Of a stretch of 64,000 nt of DNA, positions 35,395-44,241 are shown one piece after another. This DNA comes from Nocardia sp. NBC_00565 (GTDB lineage Bacteria; Actinomycetota; Actinomycetes; Mycobacteriales; Mycobacteriaceae). Within the stretch, counting starts at the first letter, position 1. Every line of letters begins with the position of its first letter. Made by a program: the position numbers and the translations under genes. The stretch is taken from contig NZ_CP107785.1 of assembly GCF_036345915.1 (NCBI RefSeq), forward strand, positions 9,052,001 to 9,116,000, read 5' to 3'. The notes beneath the pieces were generated by a model. That model was not told where the DNA came from. It worked only from the letters and a program-made list of their open reading frames with translations, and did not search any database.

Positions 35395-36459
35395 TCAGCG
35401 TTCGAGCTGGTAGGTCCGCAATGCGTTGGTGCGGAATATCTTCTCCAGTTCGGACTGGCCGCCGCCGTACTCGGTAATCGCGGTGGCAATGACCTCCGCA
35501 CTGTCGGCGATACTCGTAATCGGTTTGTCCACCGGGAAATTGGAGCCCCACAGCAGTCGGTCGGCACCGAAGACATCCAAGGCGTGATCGACGAGTGGGC
35601 GAATTCGTTCCAGCAGCACCGGAACCGGCGTCGGGGTGCCGCGCGGTGGTACCGGGTGGCCGAGGACCGGCATCATCAAACCGCTGACTTTCGCGACCAC
35701 ATTCGGATTTTCGGCGAGTGCGGTGAGATCGTCGCGCCAGCGGACGAACAGTTCCCGGCGCAGGCTCGAATTGGTTCCGGTGTGCTTGCCGACCGGGCCG
35801 AAAATACCCGCGGGCGTGGCGAGATGGTCGAGCACGATGGGCACTTCGGGGTAACGCTCGGCAAGCGCCGTCACATCGGGCAGGGCGTGCGAGTACACCC
35901 ACGCCTCGAACGACAGCCCGCGCTCGGCCAGCGCCGCGAAGCCGTTCAGGAATTCCTTTGTGGCGAGCGCGCCCTCATGATCGGTGTAAGGCCGGACAGC
36001 CGAATCGGGGTGATGCGCGACATGTGCGCGGATACCGTGCAGCAGCGGTGAAGCGGCCATATGGGCGTCGAGCAGCACTGGGAAATCGGGCGCCGCCGGA
36101 TCGGCATTCCCGATGATCGCGCCGAGCTCGGGGTTGTCGCCGCCGAACGGCAGCCGGGCCACCCACGCCGTCTCGTCGGCCTTGTCTTTCCCGGTCCACC
36201 CGACCTCGATATGCACGATCGACTCGACCGGCACATCGCCCGCATCCGCACGGTAGTCGCTGGGCAGATACGGCCGCACATAAGCCGTGGGGTCACCGAC
36301 GAATTCCCGATCCCGGCGTGGTGTCACCCGCTTGGCCAGATCGATCGGAATGGGCAACATCCGGAGCAATTTCGCCGAGCCGCTGAATTCGCGCGGTGTG
36401 CCGAACGGATCCCACTGATGAATATGCGAGTCGATGATCCGGATATCCGAGAGATCCAT
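35395..36459 (-). CDS. Amidohydrolase family protein (amidohydrolase_2, TIM barrel)
   Basis: The 354-aa protein opens with IIDSHIHQWDPFG, the metal-binding HxH of the L-fuconolactonase / 2-pyrone-4,6-dicarboxylate hydrolase branch. VPIVLDHLATP and LLWGSNFPVDKP supply later ligands. It probably hydrolyses a lactone or decarboxylates a ring acid of unknown identity. ATG 36459 gives the family N-terminus. It lies downstream of the TetR gene on the same strand, 73 bp apart. Confidence 0.88.
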   Translation of the reverse strand: MDLSDIRIIDSHIHQWDPFGTPREFSGSAKLLRMLPIPIDLAKRVTPRRDREFVGDPTAYVRPYLPSDYRADAGDVPVESIVHIEVGWTGKDKADETAWVARLPFGGDNPELGAIIGNADPAAPDFPVLLDAHMAASPLLHGIRAHVAHHPDSAVRPYTDHEGALATKEFLNGFAALAERGLSFEAWVYSHALPDVTALAERYPEVPIVLDHLATPAGIFGPVGKHTGTNSSLRRELFVRWRDDLTALAENPNVVAKVSGLMMPVLGHPVPPRGTPTPVPVLLERIRPLVDHALDVFGADRLLWGSNFPVDKPITSIADSAEVIATAITEYGGGQSELEKIFRTNALRTYQLER

Positions 36460-36532
36460 GTCCGCCGTCCCGATCGCGCCGATGCCTTTAACGCCGCGAT
36501 TGTCACACGCGAGTGTCCGGCCGCGTTCGGAA

Positions 36533-37153
36533 TCAGCGGGAACCGTAAGCGGATAGGAAGGTGCGCACTGCCGCGTCGGCGATATCGCGTTGTTCGGCGG
36601 CGTCGACCTCGCGGGTGCCGAGCCTGGAGCGCGCTTCCAGCGGCGCGGTGAGCAGTGCGAGCAGTTGTTCGGCCGCCTGCGCCGGATCGCTGGTGTGCAG
36701 GCGACCCGAAAGGGCAAGTCGCGCAAGCCGATCGGCCAACGCCTCGGCGATTCGCCCCGAGGTGCGCGCCAGCACGGTGTCGGCCAGCTCGGGGAAGGCG
36801 GCCAGTTGTGCGTAGGTCAGCGCGCGCAGTGCGCGGGCACGCTCGCTCGCGCATTCCTCGAGTAGCGCCTGTGCCGTCTCGGTGAGGGTGGCGGCGAGGT
36901 CGTCGCCGGGTTCGCGGAGCCGGTCGACGATCGCCAGGGTCTCGGCGGATACGGCATCGGCGGCGGCGAGCACCGCGTGCTCGAAGAGGGTCCGCTTATC
37001 GTTGAGGTGGTTGTAGACAGTGGGCTTGGCGACGCCCGCCTCGTCCGCGATCTCCTGGACGCAGGCCTTGTCGTAGCCGCGCCGCGCGAAGACGGTGAAC
37101 GCGACATCCAGGATCGCTTGCCGCTTATCGATGCGTCCACGCGCTGCCGTCAC
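36533..37153 (-). CDS. TetR-family transcriptional regulator
   Basis: The 206-aa regulator has an N-terminal helix-turn-helix (VQEIADEAGVAKPTVYNHL, residues about 32-50) and a TetR_C-type ligand domain. The start is GTG 37153. It is divergent from the Dabb gene, with two TGAAC-N6-GTTCA palindromes between them, and is followed by the amidohydrolase gene. It probably represses both directions in response to a substrate of these enzymes. Confidence 0.9.
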   Translation of the reverse strand: MTAARGRIDKRQAILDVAFTVFARRGYDKACVQEIADEAGVAKPTVYNHLNDKRTLFEHAVLAAADAVSAETLAIVDRLREPGDDLAATLTETAQALLEECASERARALRALTYAQLAAFPELADTVLARTSGRIAEALADRLARLALSGRLHTSDPAQAAEQLLALLTAPLEARSRLGTREVDAAEQRDIADAAVRTFLSAYGSR

Positions 37154-37184
37154 CCCCGCATGTTAGCGCCAGTACGGCTTCGAA

Positions 37185-37249
37185 TGAACTCATGGGTTCA
37201 CTATTGCGGATCTACCAGTCAGTTATCTAGATTGAACTCGCTGGTTCAA
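37185..37249. promoter_or_regulatory. Two TGAAC-N6-GTTCA operators between TetR and Dabb genes
   Basis: tgaac-tcatgg-gttca (37185-37200) and ttgaac-tcgctg-gttcaa (37232-37249) share the same palindromic half-sites and spacing. Their centres are 48 bp apart. The second ends just before the Dabb ribosome binding site (gaggagg). This is a strong candidate for autoregulation by the TetR protein. Confidence 0.75.
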
Positions 37250-37264
37250 ACGAGGAGGAATCCC

Positions 37265-37666
37265 ATGATCGTTCATCTGCTGCGCTTCGCCTTCCGCGAG
37301 GAGACCACCGAGGAACAGAAGGCCGAGGTGCTCGCACTCATGAAGCGCACGGCATCGGTCGAATCGGTCTCATTCGCGACTGTCGGCCAGAATCTCGGTG
37401 ACGCCAGCGAGGGGCTGACGCACGCCTACTGCGTCGGTATCGAAGACCTGGCGGCGATGGAGCGCTATATGCACGATCCGGTGCACCTGGCCGGTGATCC
37501 GCATATCGTTCCGCATTTCGCGAAGGTCGTGATCGGACCCGACGTATCGGACGATCCGGATCCCGAACTGCGCACGAAGATCATGGCGCTGAACGAGGCG
37601 AAGCTGGCGAAGTACCCGGACTGGGCGCGGCAGATGGCGACCATCCCCGACGTGCGAATCTTCTGA
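37265..37666 (+). CDS. Dabb (stress-responsive A/B barrel) domain protein
   Basis: The 133-aa protein begins with the ferredoxin-like Dabb pattern (MIVHLLRFAFREETTEEQKA; later AMERYMHDPVHLAGDPHIVP). Dabb proteins are small dimeric proteins, some of which are enzymes or polyketide cyclases. An extra C-terminal segment of about 35 residues is present. A strong gaggagg lies before ATG 37265. Regulation by the divergent TetR is likely. Confidence 0.88.
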   Translation: MIVHLLRFAFREETTEEQKAEVLALMKRTASVESVSFATVGQNLGDASEGLTHAYCVGIEDLAAMERYMHDPVHLAGDPHIVPHFAKVVIGPDVSDDPDPELRTKIMALNEAKLAKYPDWARQMATIPDVRIF

Positions 37667-37694
37667 CGGCCGAGTCGGATTCGCGCCGCGGCGG

Positions 37695-40600
37695 CTACAC
37701 GTTGCGGCGGTATTGGCCGCCGACGGTGAAGAACGTGTCGGTGATCTGTTGCAGCGTGCAGACGCGGGCGGCGTCCATCAGAACCTCGAAAATGTTGTCG
37801 TCGGTGCGGGCCACCGCGTCGAGGCGGGCGAGAGCGGCGTGCGCTTCGTCTCGGTGTTGATTCTGGAATTCGCGCACGCGCGTCAACTGCGACTGCTTCT
37901 CCGCCTCGGTGCCGCGCGCAAGTTCGATGACGCGCTGCGGTTCGCCATGCGGGTTGCGGAAGGTGTTGACGCCGATGAGCGGCAGCGAGCCATCGTGTTT
38001 GCGGTGCTCGTACCGCATGGATTCGTCCTGGATCTTGCCGCGCTGGTAGCCGGTCTCCATCGCACCGAGGACGCCGCCGCGCTCGCTGATGCGGTCGAAT
38101 TCGGCGAGTACGGCCTCCTCGACGAGATCGGTGAGTTCATCGATGAGAAAGCTGCCCTGGAGCGGATTTTCGTTCATCGCGATGCCCCACTCGCGATTGA
38201 TGATGAGCTGGATGGCCAGCGCGCGGCGCACCGATTCCTCGGTGGGGGTGGTCACCGCCTCGTCGTAGGCATTGGTGTGCAGGCTGTTGCAGTTGTCGTA
38301 GATGGCGATGAGTGCCTGCAGGGTGGTGCGAATGTCGTTGAAGCTCATCTCCTGTGCGTGCAGTGAACGGCCCGAGGTCTGCACGTGGTACTTCAGCTTC
38401 TGCGAACGTTCGTTGGCGCCGTAGCGATCTCGCATGGCGACCGACCAAATCCGCCGGGCGACCCGGCCGATCACCGAATATTCCGGATCCATGCCATTGG
38501 AGAAGAAAAACGACAGGTTGGGCGCGAAGTCATCGATATTCATACCGCGCGCGAGATATGCCTCCACATAGGTGAATCCGTTGGCGAGGGTGAAGGCAAG
38601 CTGGCTGATCGGATTCGCACCGGCCTCGGCGATGTGATAACCGGAGATCGAGACCGAATAGAAGTTGCGAACACCACGGCGCACGAACCATTCCTGAATG
38701 TCGGCCATCATGCGCAGGCTGAATTCGGTGGAGAAGATGCAGGTGTTCTGGCCCTGATCCTCCTTGAGGATGTCGGCCTGCACGGTGCCGCGCACCGTCG
38801 CCAGGGTGCGCGCGGTGATGTCCGCGTCCTCGTCGGCGGTGGGCTCGCGGCCCTCGGCTTCCGAAAAGCGTTCCAGCGCTTGGTCGATGGCGGTATTGAG
38901 GAAGTACGCCAGGATGGTCGGGGCCGGGCCGTTGATCGTCATCGACACCGAGGTGGTCGGCGCGGTCAGCTCGAAGCCGTCGTAGAGCGCCTTCATATCG
39001 TCGAGCGAGGCGATCGAGACGCCGGAGGTGCCGACCTTGCCGTAGATGTCGGGGCGTTCGGCGGGGTCGTGGCCGTAGAGCGTCACCGAGTCGAAGGCGG
39101 TGGACAGCCTGGTCGCCTCGGCATGTTCGCTGAGCACCTTGAATCGCCGATTGGTGCGGAACGGATCGCCCTCGCCCGCGAACATCCGCGCGGGATCCTC
39201 GTTATCGCGCTTGAACGGGAAGACGCCCGCGGTGAACGGGAATCGGCCGGGCAGATTCTCCGAACGCAGGAACCGCAGCAGCTCACCGTGATCGGTGAAC
39301 CTGGGCAGTGCGACGCGCGGAATGGTATTGCCGGACAACGTTTCCCGACGCAGCGGCGTGCGGATCTCGCGATCACGGACCCGCACCACCTGCTCCTCGC
39401 CGCGATAGGATTCGGCGAGTTCGGGCCAGTCCGCGAGCAGTGCGGCATTGCCGGGATGCAATGCGGTGCGGGCCTTTTCGGCCAGTTCGGCCACCGCCGT
39501 GTCATCGGGCAGTTCGGCCGCCACCTGCTCGATCCGCTGCGAACGCTGTGCCGCGGCGACTTGGGTGGCCGTCTCGGCATGGTAATCGCGGACCGTATCG
39601 GCGATCTCGGCGAGATAGCGCACCCGCGCGGGCGGAATGATCTGGGCGAACCGAGTGGAGGCGCGGGTCTGCACCTGAGGGAGTACGCCGGGCTCCAGGT
39701 GCAGACCGCGCGCGGCGAGCAATCCGGTGAGGTGCTGGTACAGCGCCGTCACGCCGTCATCGTTGAAAGTGGCTGCGCTGGTACCGAATACCGGCATCTC
39801 CTCGGGCGATTTGGTGAACTCCTCGCGATTGCGAATCAGCTGGCGCGAGACATCGCGCAGGGCGTCCTCGGCACCGCGGCGCTCGAACTTGTTGATCGCC
39901 ACCACATCCGCGAAGTCCAGCATGTCGATCTTTTCCAGCTGGGAGGCCGCGCCGAATTCCGGTGTCATCACATACATCGACACGTCCACGTGCTCGGTGA
40001 CCGCGGCATCGCCCTGGCCGATGCCCGGGGTCTCCAGGATCACCAGGTCGTATCCCGCTGCCTTACAGGCGGTCACGATGCCATCGATATTCTGCGGTAG
40101 CTCGCGCCCGCCCCGGGTGGCCAGTGAGCGGAAGAAGATGTGATCGCCGTCGAGGGCGTTCATCCGGATGCGGTCGCCGAGCAGTGCGCCGCCGCCGCGT
40201 CGACGGGTCGGATCCACCGCCAGAATCGCGACCCGCAGCTTGTCCTGCTGATCCGAACGCAGTCGGCGCACCAATTCGTCGGTGAGCGAAGACTTTCCGG
40301 AGCCGCCGGTGCCGGTGATACCGAGCACCGGCACGGTGCGCGCGGCAGCGGCCGCCGCCAGGGTCTGCCGGTCGGACTCCGGCAGTGTGTCCTGCTGGAG
40401 GCAGGTAATCGCGCGGGCGAGCGCGGCCCGCTCACCGGCGAGGACCGCGTCCAATACCGGTGGCTCCGTGGCGAGGTCGACATCGCAGGCACGGATCAGC
40501 TGATTGATCATGCCGGGCAGACCGAGTCGCTGGCCGTCCTCGGGGGAGAAGATGGTGACGCCGGATTCGGCCAGGCGTGCGATCTCCTCGGCGACGATCA

Positions 40601-40913
40601 CGCCGCCGCCGCCACCGAAGATCCGAACATGTTCCGCTCCGGCCTTTTTCAGCGCATCGGCGAGATATTCGAAGTACTCGACATGCCCGCCCTGATACGA
40701 ACTCACCGCAACGCCTTGGGCGTCCTCGGTGAGCACCGCGTCCACAACCTCGCTGACCGCGCGGTTGTGCCCTAGATGAATCACCTCGGCCCCCTGCGCC
40801 TGCAGGATCCGGCGCATGATGTTGATCGCCGCGTCGTGCCCGTCGAACAGGGCGGCCGAGGTCACGAAGCGGACGGGATGGGCGGGCGTATGAAGCGCGG
40901 TGCTATCGGCCAC
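37695..40913 (-). CDS. icmF: Fused isobutyryl-CoA mutase (IcmF)
   Basis: This adenosylcobalamin enzyme interconverts isobutyryl-CoA and n-butyryl-CoA. The 1072-aa protein has a B12-binding domain (about 15-145, with FDGHDAAINIM lower-ligand loop), and a MeaB-like GTPase chaperone domain (about 195-420, P-loop GTGGSGKSS at 201-209). A catalytic mutase TIM barrel follows (about 510 to the end; TFSVSISGYHIAEAG-like segment YSVSISGYHIAEAGA). The start is GTG 40913. It is a single-gene unit by appearance. It links to the valine pathway at 46.8 kb through isobutyryl-CoA. Confidence 0.95.
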   Translation of the reverse strand: MADSTALHTPAHPVRFVTSAALFDGHDAAINIMRRILQAQGAEVIHLGHNRAVSEVVDAVLTEDAQGVAVSSYQGGHVEYFEYLADALKKAGAEHVRIFGGGGGVIVAEEIARLAESGVTIFSPEDGQRLGLPGMINQLIRACDVDLATEPPVLDAVLAGERAALARAITCLQQDTLPESDRQTLAAAAAARTVPVLGITGTGGSGKSSLTDELVRRLRSDQQDKLRVAILAVDPTRRRGGGALLGDRIRMNALDGDHIFFRSLATRGGRELPQNIDGIVTACKAAGYDLVILETPGIGQGDAAVTEHVDVSMYVMTPEFGAASQLEKIDMLDFADVVAINKFERRGAEDALRDVSRQLIRNREEFTKSPEEMPVFGTSAATFNDDGVTALYQHLTGLLAARGLHLEPGVLPQVQTRASTRFAQIIPPARVRYLAEIADTVRDYHAETATQVAAAQRSQRIEQVAAELPDDTAVAELAEKARTALHPGNAALLADWPELAESYRGEEQVVRVRDREIRTPLRRETLSGNTIPRVALPRFTDHGELLRFLRSENLPGRFPFTAGVFPFKRDNEDPARMFAGEGDPFRTNRRFKVLSEHAEATRLSTAFDSVTLYGHDPAERPDIYGKVGTSGVSIASLDDMKALYDGFELTAPTTSVSMTINGPAPTILAYFLNTAIDQALERFSEAEGREPTADEDADITARTLATVRGTVQADILKEDQGQNTCIFSTEFSLRMMADIQEWFVRRGVRNFYSVSISGYHIAEAGANPISQLAFTLANGFTYVEAYLARGMNIDDFAPNLSFFFSNGMDPEYSVIGRVARRIWSVAMRDRYGANERSQKLKYHVQTSGRSLHAQEMSFNDIRTTLQALIAIYDNCNSLHTNAYDEAVTTPTEESVRRALAIQLIINREWGIAMNENPLQGSFLIDELTDLVEEAVLAEFDRISERGGVLGAMETGYQRGKIQDESMRYEHRKHDGSLPLIGVNTFRNPHGEPQRVIELARGTEAEKQSQLTRVREFQNQHRDEAHAALARLDAVARTDDNIFEVLMDAARVCTLQQITDTFFTVGGQYRRNV

Positions 40914-41169
40914 GGGGTCCTCCGGGGAATCCTGTTGACGCCCGATACTAGGACGTCAAACCAATCCTACGGTGATGGCAGTCACAGCGCCAGGTGAGTG
41001 CGCCGCGAGCTCGACAGGGTCGGCTGCCGGTGGCCGAATGATTGCCAGGGATTTCGCTCACCGTGACCGCAACTCGCGACATTCCCCCGGACTCTTGTTC
41101 CGATGGAGACAGCTGCCGGATAGCCGCCATTTGCGCTGGCAGGACCTCATCTCAATCGAAGGACGATCC

Positions 41170-42135
41170 ATGGGAACGAACTCGTATCGGCTGCTCGCCG
41201 TGTTCGCCGCCCTCGGCCTGTCGGCGATTGTCACACCGACCGCATCCGCCGAGCCCGCGCCGTTGAACGGTCTGTTCGCACTGGCACCGGGCGTGTGCTC
41301 GAACGGCGCGGTGACCGGGAGCTTCTTCCGGATGATCCTGCCGACCGGCGACGCGGGCGGGCCATATCTGCAGAACAGCGATTCGCGCTGCAGCGACCAG
41401 ACGGTGACGCCGCTGTCCGCGGGCAGCGACGGCGGTCTACTGAGCGGCACCTACCAACCGCAACCCGCGGCCGCCTTCGACGCCGCGGGCAATGCGCAGT
41501 CGGGACGGGTCACCACACCGGTCCGCTTCTACGGCGTCGACTTCGCCACCGCCACCAATCCCACCGATCCGCAGACCGGCGGTGCGACGGGACTGCCGGA
41601 ACTTTTTGCCGACGGCGGACAGTTGTCTGGCGATTTGAGCAGTCTCGGGGTGACCTGGAACAACCAGGTTTTCAATCAGGGTTCGCCCAAGCCGGGCGGC
41701 GGGCTGTCGGGCAAGACCAGCCCGATCAGCGGGAGCATCGATGGCGCGGGCAACTTCGTCATCGAGTGGACGAGCCAGATCGTGGGCGGCCCGTTCAACA
41801 ACTTCACCGGGCTGTGGCATCTGGCGGGCCAGTACCGCGGTGGTGCGGTGCCGCAGGCCGCTCCGGCTGCTGCGCCGTTGGCGCCCAGCGCTCCGTCGCC
41901 TGCCGCGCCCGCTGATGCTCCGGTCGCGGCTGCTGCCCCGTCGGTCGCCGAATCCGTGCCCGTCGCATTGGCGCAACCCGTGCACACCGACGCCGTGCTC
42001 GCGACCAAGACGGTCGAAGTCCCACGCGCGCACCACACTCCGGTGTGGGTGGTGCCCGCGCTGCTCGTGCTCGCCATCGCGGCGGCCGGGGTGTTGTTCA
42101 ACGCGGACCGCATAGCGGGCCGGAACCGGCAATGA
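41170..42135 (+). CDS. Exported protein with C-terminal membrane anchor, unknown family
   Basis: The 321-aa protein has a signal peptide cleaved near ASA-EP (residue 28). A beta-rich ectodomain (30-220) contains two Cys, the motif NPTDPQTGG and the C-terminal signature WTSQIVGGPFNNFTGLWHL. A Pro/Ala-rich linker (225-275) leads to a C-terminal helix (VWVVPALLVLAIAAAGVL) with a short basic tail, so the domain is displayed on the cell surface. The ectodomain is clearly homologous to the lipoprotein encoded at 43393. The stop overlaps the next start (ATGA). Confidence 0.85.
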   Translation: MGTNSYRLLAVFAALGLSAIVTPTASAEPAPLNGLFALAPGVCSNGAVTGSFFRMILPTGDAGGPYLQNSDSRCSDQTVTPLSAGSDGGLLSGTYQPQPAAAFDAAGNAQSGRVTTPVRFYGVDFATATNPTDPQTGGATGLPELFADGGQLSGDLSSLGVTWNNQVFNQGSPKPGGGLSGKTSPISGSIDGAGNFVIEWTSQIVGGPFNNFTGLWHLAGQYRGGAVPQAAPAAAPLAPSAPSPAAPADAPVAAAAPSVAESVPVALAQPVHTDAVLATKTVEVPRAHHTPVWVVPALLVLAIAAAGVLFNADRIAGRNRQ

Positions 42136-43196
42136 CCGCCGTCTCACCCGACAGCGTGTCGCAAACGTCTGGTCTGCCCGCCTATTCGGAATTCGTGTCG
42201 AATCCCGACGCCGCGCCCCCGCCGCCGGGTCGGCGATGGCCGTTCGTGGTGATCATCGTGATCGGCGCGCTGCTGCTGCTCGCGCCCATCGTGACGGGGA
42301 TGTTCCCGCGAGCGGTCAAGGGGGAGGCCATGATCGACTCGTTCGCGCCGTACGTGACGCAGTCGAGCATCGACGGTTATCGATCCGATCTGCAAGTACT
42401 CGAGGATGCCAGGACCAACCTGCTGGCGCTGCGGGCAGTAGGTCAGCCGCCCGGGAACTACGAACGCGTCGATCAGTTCGTTCGCGACTACCCGGGCATC
42501 CGATCCGATATGTCCACGATGATCGACGCGATCGATGCCAACCGGAGCAATTACGAAAAGCTTGCCGCCACAACACCATTCGGATCTCTGCCTTGGCTGC
42601 TCGCGCTGCCGGGAGTGCTCCTGATCGGTGCGGGTGTGCTCGGCTTTCGACGGGCGCAGGCCGGACAGCGAACCGTGCTGTGGCAGTCGGTGGCGGCGTT
42701 GGCCGCTCTCGGGTTGATCGCGGTTCCGGTTATCGGCGGGCTGTTTCCGGCCGCGCCCGCGGCACAGCCGTTGATCGAGGGCTTCCGGCCGATTCTCACC
42801 CACGATGAGGTGCGAAAGGTCCAGGGCTACTTCGTCACTCTCGTCGCGGCAGACGGTGAGTTGAACAGTCGATACACCGGCGCGGTCCGTGCCGCCCACC
42901 CGGATGCCGACCTGACCGGCATCACCGCGCTCGAATCCCGTTGGCAGCCGATGACATCCCGATTCGCCGCATTGATCGGTGCGATGAACGACAACGTCGT
43001 GAACTTCGACGCGGTTGTCGCGCTGAACGATTCGACGAAACCATTCGGCTTCACCGCATTCCGGGGTCTCGGCTGGTCTTACATCGTTCCCGGTGTCTTG
43101 GTGCTGGCCGTTGTCGCCGCCGGGATTCGCGGCTCCGGACAACGGGACGGGGATGCCGCCCACCGCACGAAACCGATTGGTGGTGAGTCGAAATGA
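42132..43196 (+). CDS. Internally duplicated membrane protein, unknown family
   Basis: The 354-aa protein has a Pro-rich cytoplasmic N-terminus, then two copies of one unit: membrane helix, GMFP or GLFP, about 110 extracytoplasmic residues, PFG segment, membrane helix. Helices fall near 37-57, 153-173, 188-208 and 325-345. Copy 1 has FPRAVKGEAMIDSFAPYV and copy 2 has FPAAPAAQPLIEGFRPIL. I do not recognise a named family. It is translationally coupled to both neighbours (ATGA overlaps) in the envelope operon. Confidence 0.85.
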   Translation: MTAVSPDSVSQTSGLPAYSEFVSNPDAAPPPPGRRWPFVVIIVIGALLLLAPIVTGMFPRAVKGEAMIDSFAPYVTQSSIDGYRSDLQVLEDARTNLLALRAVGQPPGNYERVDQFVRDYPGIRSDMSTMIDAIDANRSNYEKLAATTPFGSLPWLLALPGVLLIGAGVLGFRRAQAGQRTVLWQSVAALAALGLIAVPVIGGLFPAAPAAQPLIEGFRPILTHDEVRKVQGYFVTLVAADGELNSRYTGAVRAAHPDADLTGITALESRWQPMTSRFAALIGAMNDNVVNFDAVVALNDSTKPFGFTAFRGLGWSYIVPGVLVLAVVAAGIRGSGQRDGDAAHRTKPIGGESK

Positions 43197-43393
43197 ACTC
43201 GCGTACTGGCCGAAAGTGGTTTGCCGAGTGCGTCGACCGGGTCTCGAAATGGTGCGAGACGAGCGTCGGAGCGTGGGCCGCTGCCGAAGCGCCCGCCGTC
43301 GCGACCGGGATGCGCGATGCCGTCATCGTCGCCACAGTCACCGAGTTCGGTTCGCCGAGTCGGCCGAACGTATTCGGAGGTGACTGGCTGTGA
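43193..43393 (+). CDS. Small 66-aa coupled protein, unknown function
   Basis: The ORF starts at an ATG overlapping the previous stop (ATGA) and ends at a TGA overlapping the next start (GTGATG). Coupling on both sides argues strongly that it is translated. The product is soluble, with a Trp/Cys-containing amphipathic N-terminus (KWFAECVDRVSKWCETSVGA) and no membrane helix. It may be a cytoplasmic partner of the surrounding membrane and lipoproteins. Confidence 0.75.
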   Translation: MNSRTGRKWFAECVDRVSKWCETSVGAWAAAEAPAVATGMRDAVIVATVTEFGSPSRPNVFGGDWL

Positions 43394-44241
43394 TGGCGCG
43401 CGCATCAATCCTCGCGGCCGCATGCGCCGCGCTGACCCTCGTATTGCCCGGATGTTCCGACGGCGGCGATGCTCCGAAGGCGTCCGCGCCGGAGCAGCTG
43501 GTCGGATTGCTGCGGTTCACACCGGGTTCGGTGGCCGGAGACACCGTCGCGGGTACCTGGTTCCGGATGGTGCAGCCTGGGGGGACGCCCGAGCGCGGTC
43601 CGTATATGCCCAATGGTGATTCCCCGGCGCAGGGCGGTGCGACCACGTTGCTCGAGCCGGGAACCGCGGGCGGACTGCGCACCGGCGGATATCAGAGCGA
43701 GCCCAAACCCGGTTTTGCTCAGGGACATTCACTATCCGCCTCGATCACCAAGCCGACAAAGTTCTTCGCGGTCGAATTCGGCATCTCCACTAATCCGGTC
43801 GATCCGCAGACCCAGCGCGAAGTCACACCGCCGACCGTGGTGAACGACGGCGGGAAGCTGACCGGGGATCTGGCCTCCTGGGCCGCATCCTGGAACGACC
43901 AGGAGTTCAACCAGGGTGCACCGAAGCCGCCGGAGAAGCAGGGCGCGCAGGTGGCGGGCGCGGAGCAGGTGCAGAAGGTCTGGGACTGGGTCGGCCAGCA
44001 GTGGTTCGACCGGCCGAAATCCGATGCGGCCCAGGGGCCGTCCGCGACCGGGACCTACGACCCGGCCTCTCGAAAGTTCACCCTGCAGTGGACCAGCCTG
44101 ATCGTCGGCGGGCCGTTCAACGGTTTCACCGGTGTCTGGCATCTGGAGGGGGTATTCGAACCCGACGCCGCGGCACCCGCCCCAGCCGCACCGGTTTCGC
44201 CTCCGGCCACGACACCAACTTCACCCGCCCCGCTGACTTGA
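43393..44241 (+). CDS. Lipoprotein paralogous to the exported protein at 41170
   Basis: The 282-aa protein has a signal peptide ending in the lipobox VLPGC (Cys near residue 21). The ectodomain shares with its paralogue TWFRM..GPY, STNPVDPQTQ, GGKLTGDLASW, FNQGAPKP and the near-identical WTSLIVGGPFNGFTGVWHL. It has an extra segment near residues 185-215 (VQKVWDWVGQQWFDRP). The tail is Pro/Thr-rich. ATG 43393 overlaps the previous stop; GTG 43390 is possible. The last codons and stop lie in the first unit of the 17-bp repeat array. Confidence 0.85.
   Translation: MARASILAAACAALTLVLPGCSDGGDAPKASAPEQLVGLLRFTPGSVAGDTVAGTWFRMVQPGGTPERGPYMPNGDSPAQGGATTLLEPGTAGGLRTGGYQSEPKPGFAQGHSLSASITKPTKFFAVEFGISTNPVDPQTQREVTPPTVVNDGGKLTGDLASWAASWNDQEFNQGAPKPPEKQGAQVAGAEQVQKVWDWVGQQWFDRPKSDAAQGPSATGTYDPASRKFTLQWTSLIVGGPFNGFTGVWHLEGVFEPDAAAPAPAAPVSPPATTPTSPAPLT

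Noticed and set aside
38385..40100. A 571-codon plus-strand frame opposite icmF
   Set aside because: Antisense shadow of a well-conserved enzyme gene.
40914..41169. Cobalamin riboswitch in front of icmF
   Set aside because: icmF is on the minus strand starting at 40913. No B12-box-like sequence or long structured leader was recognisable by eye in this gap.
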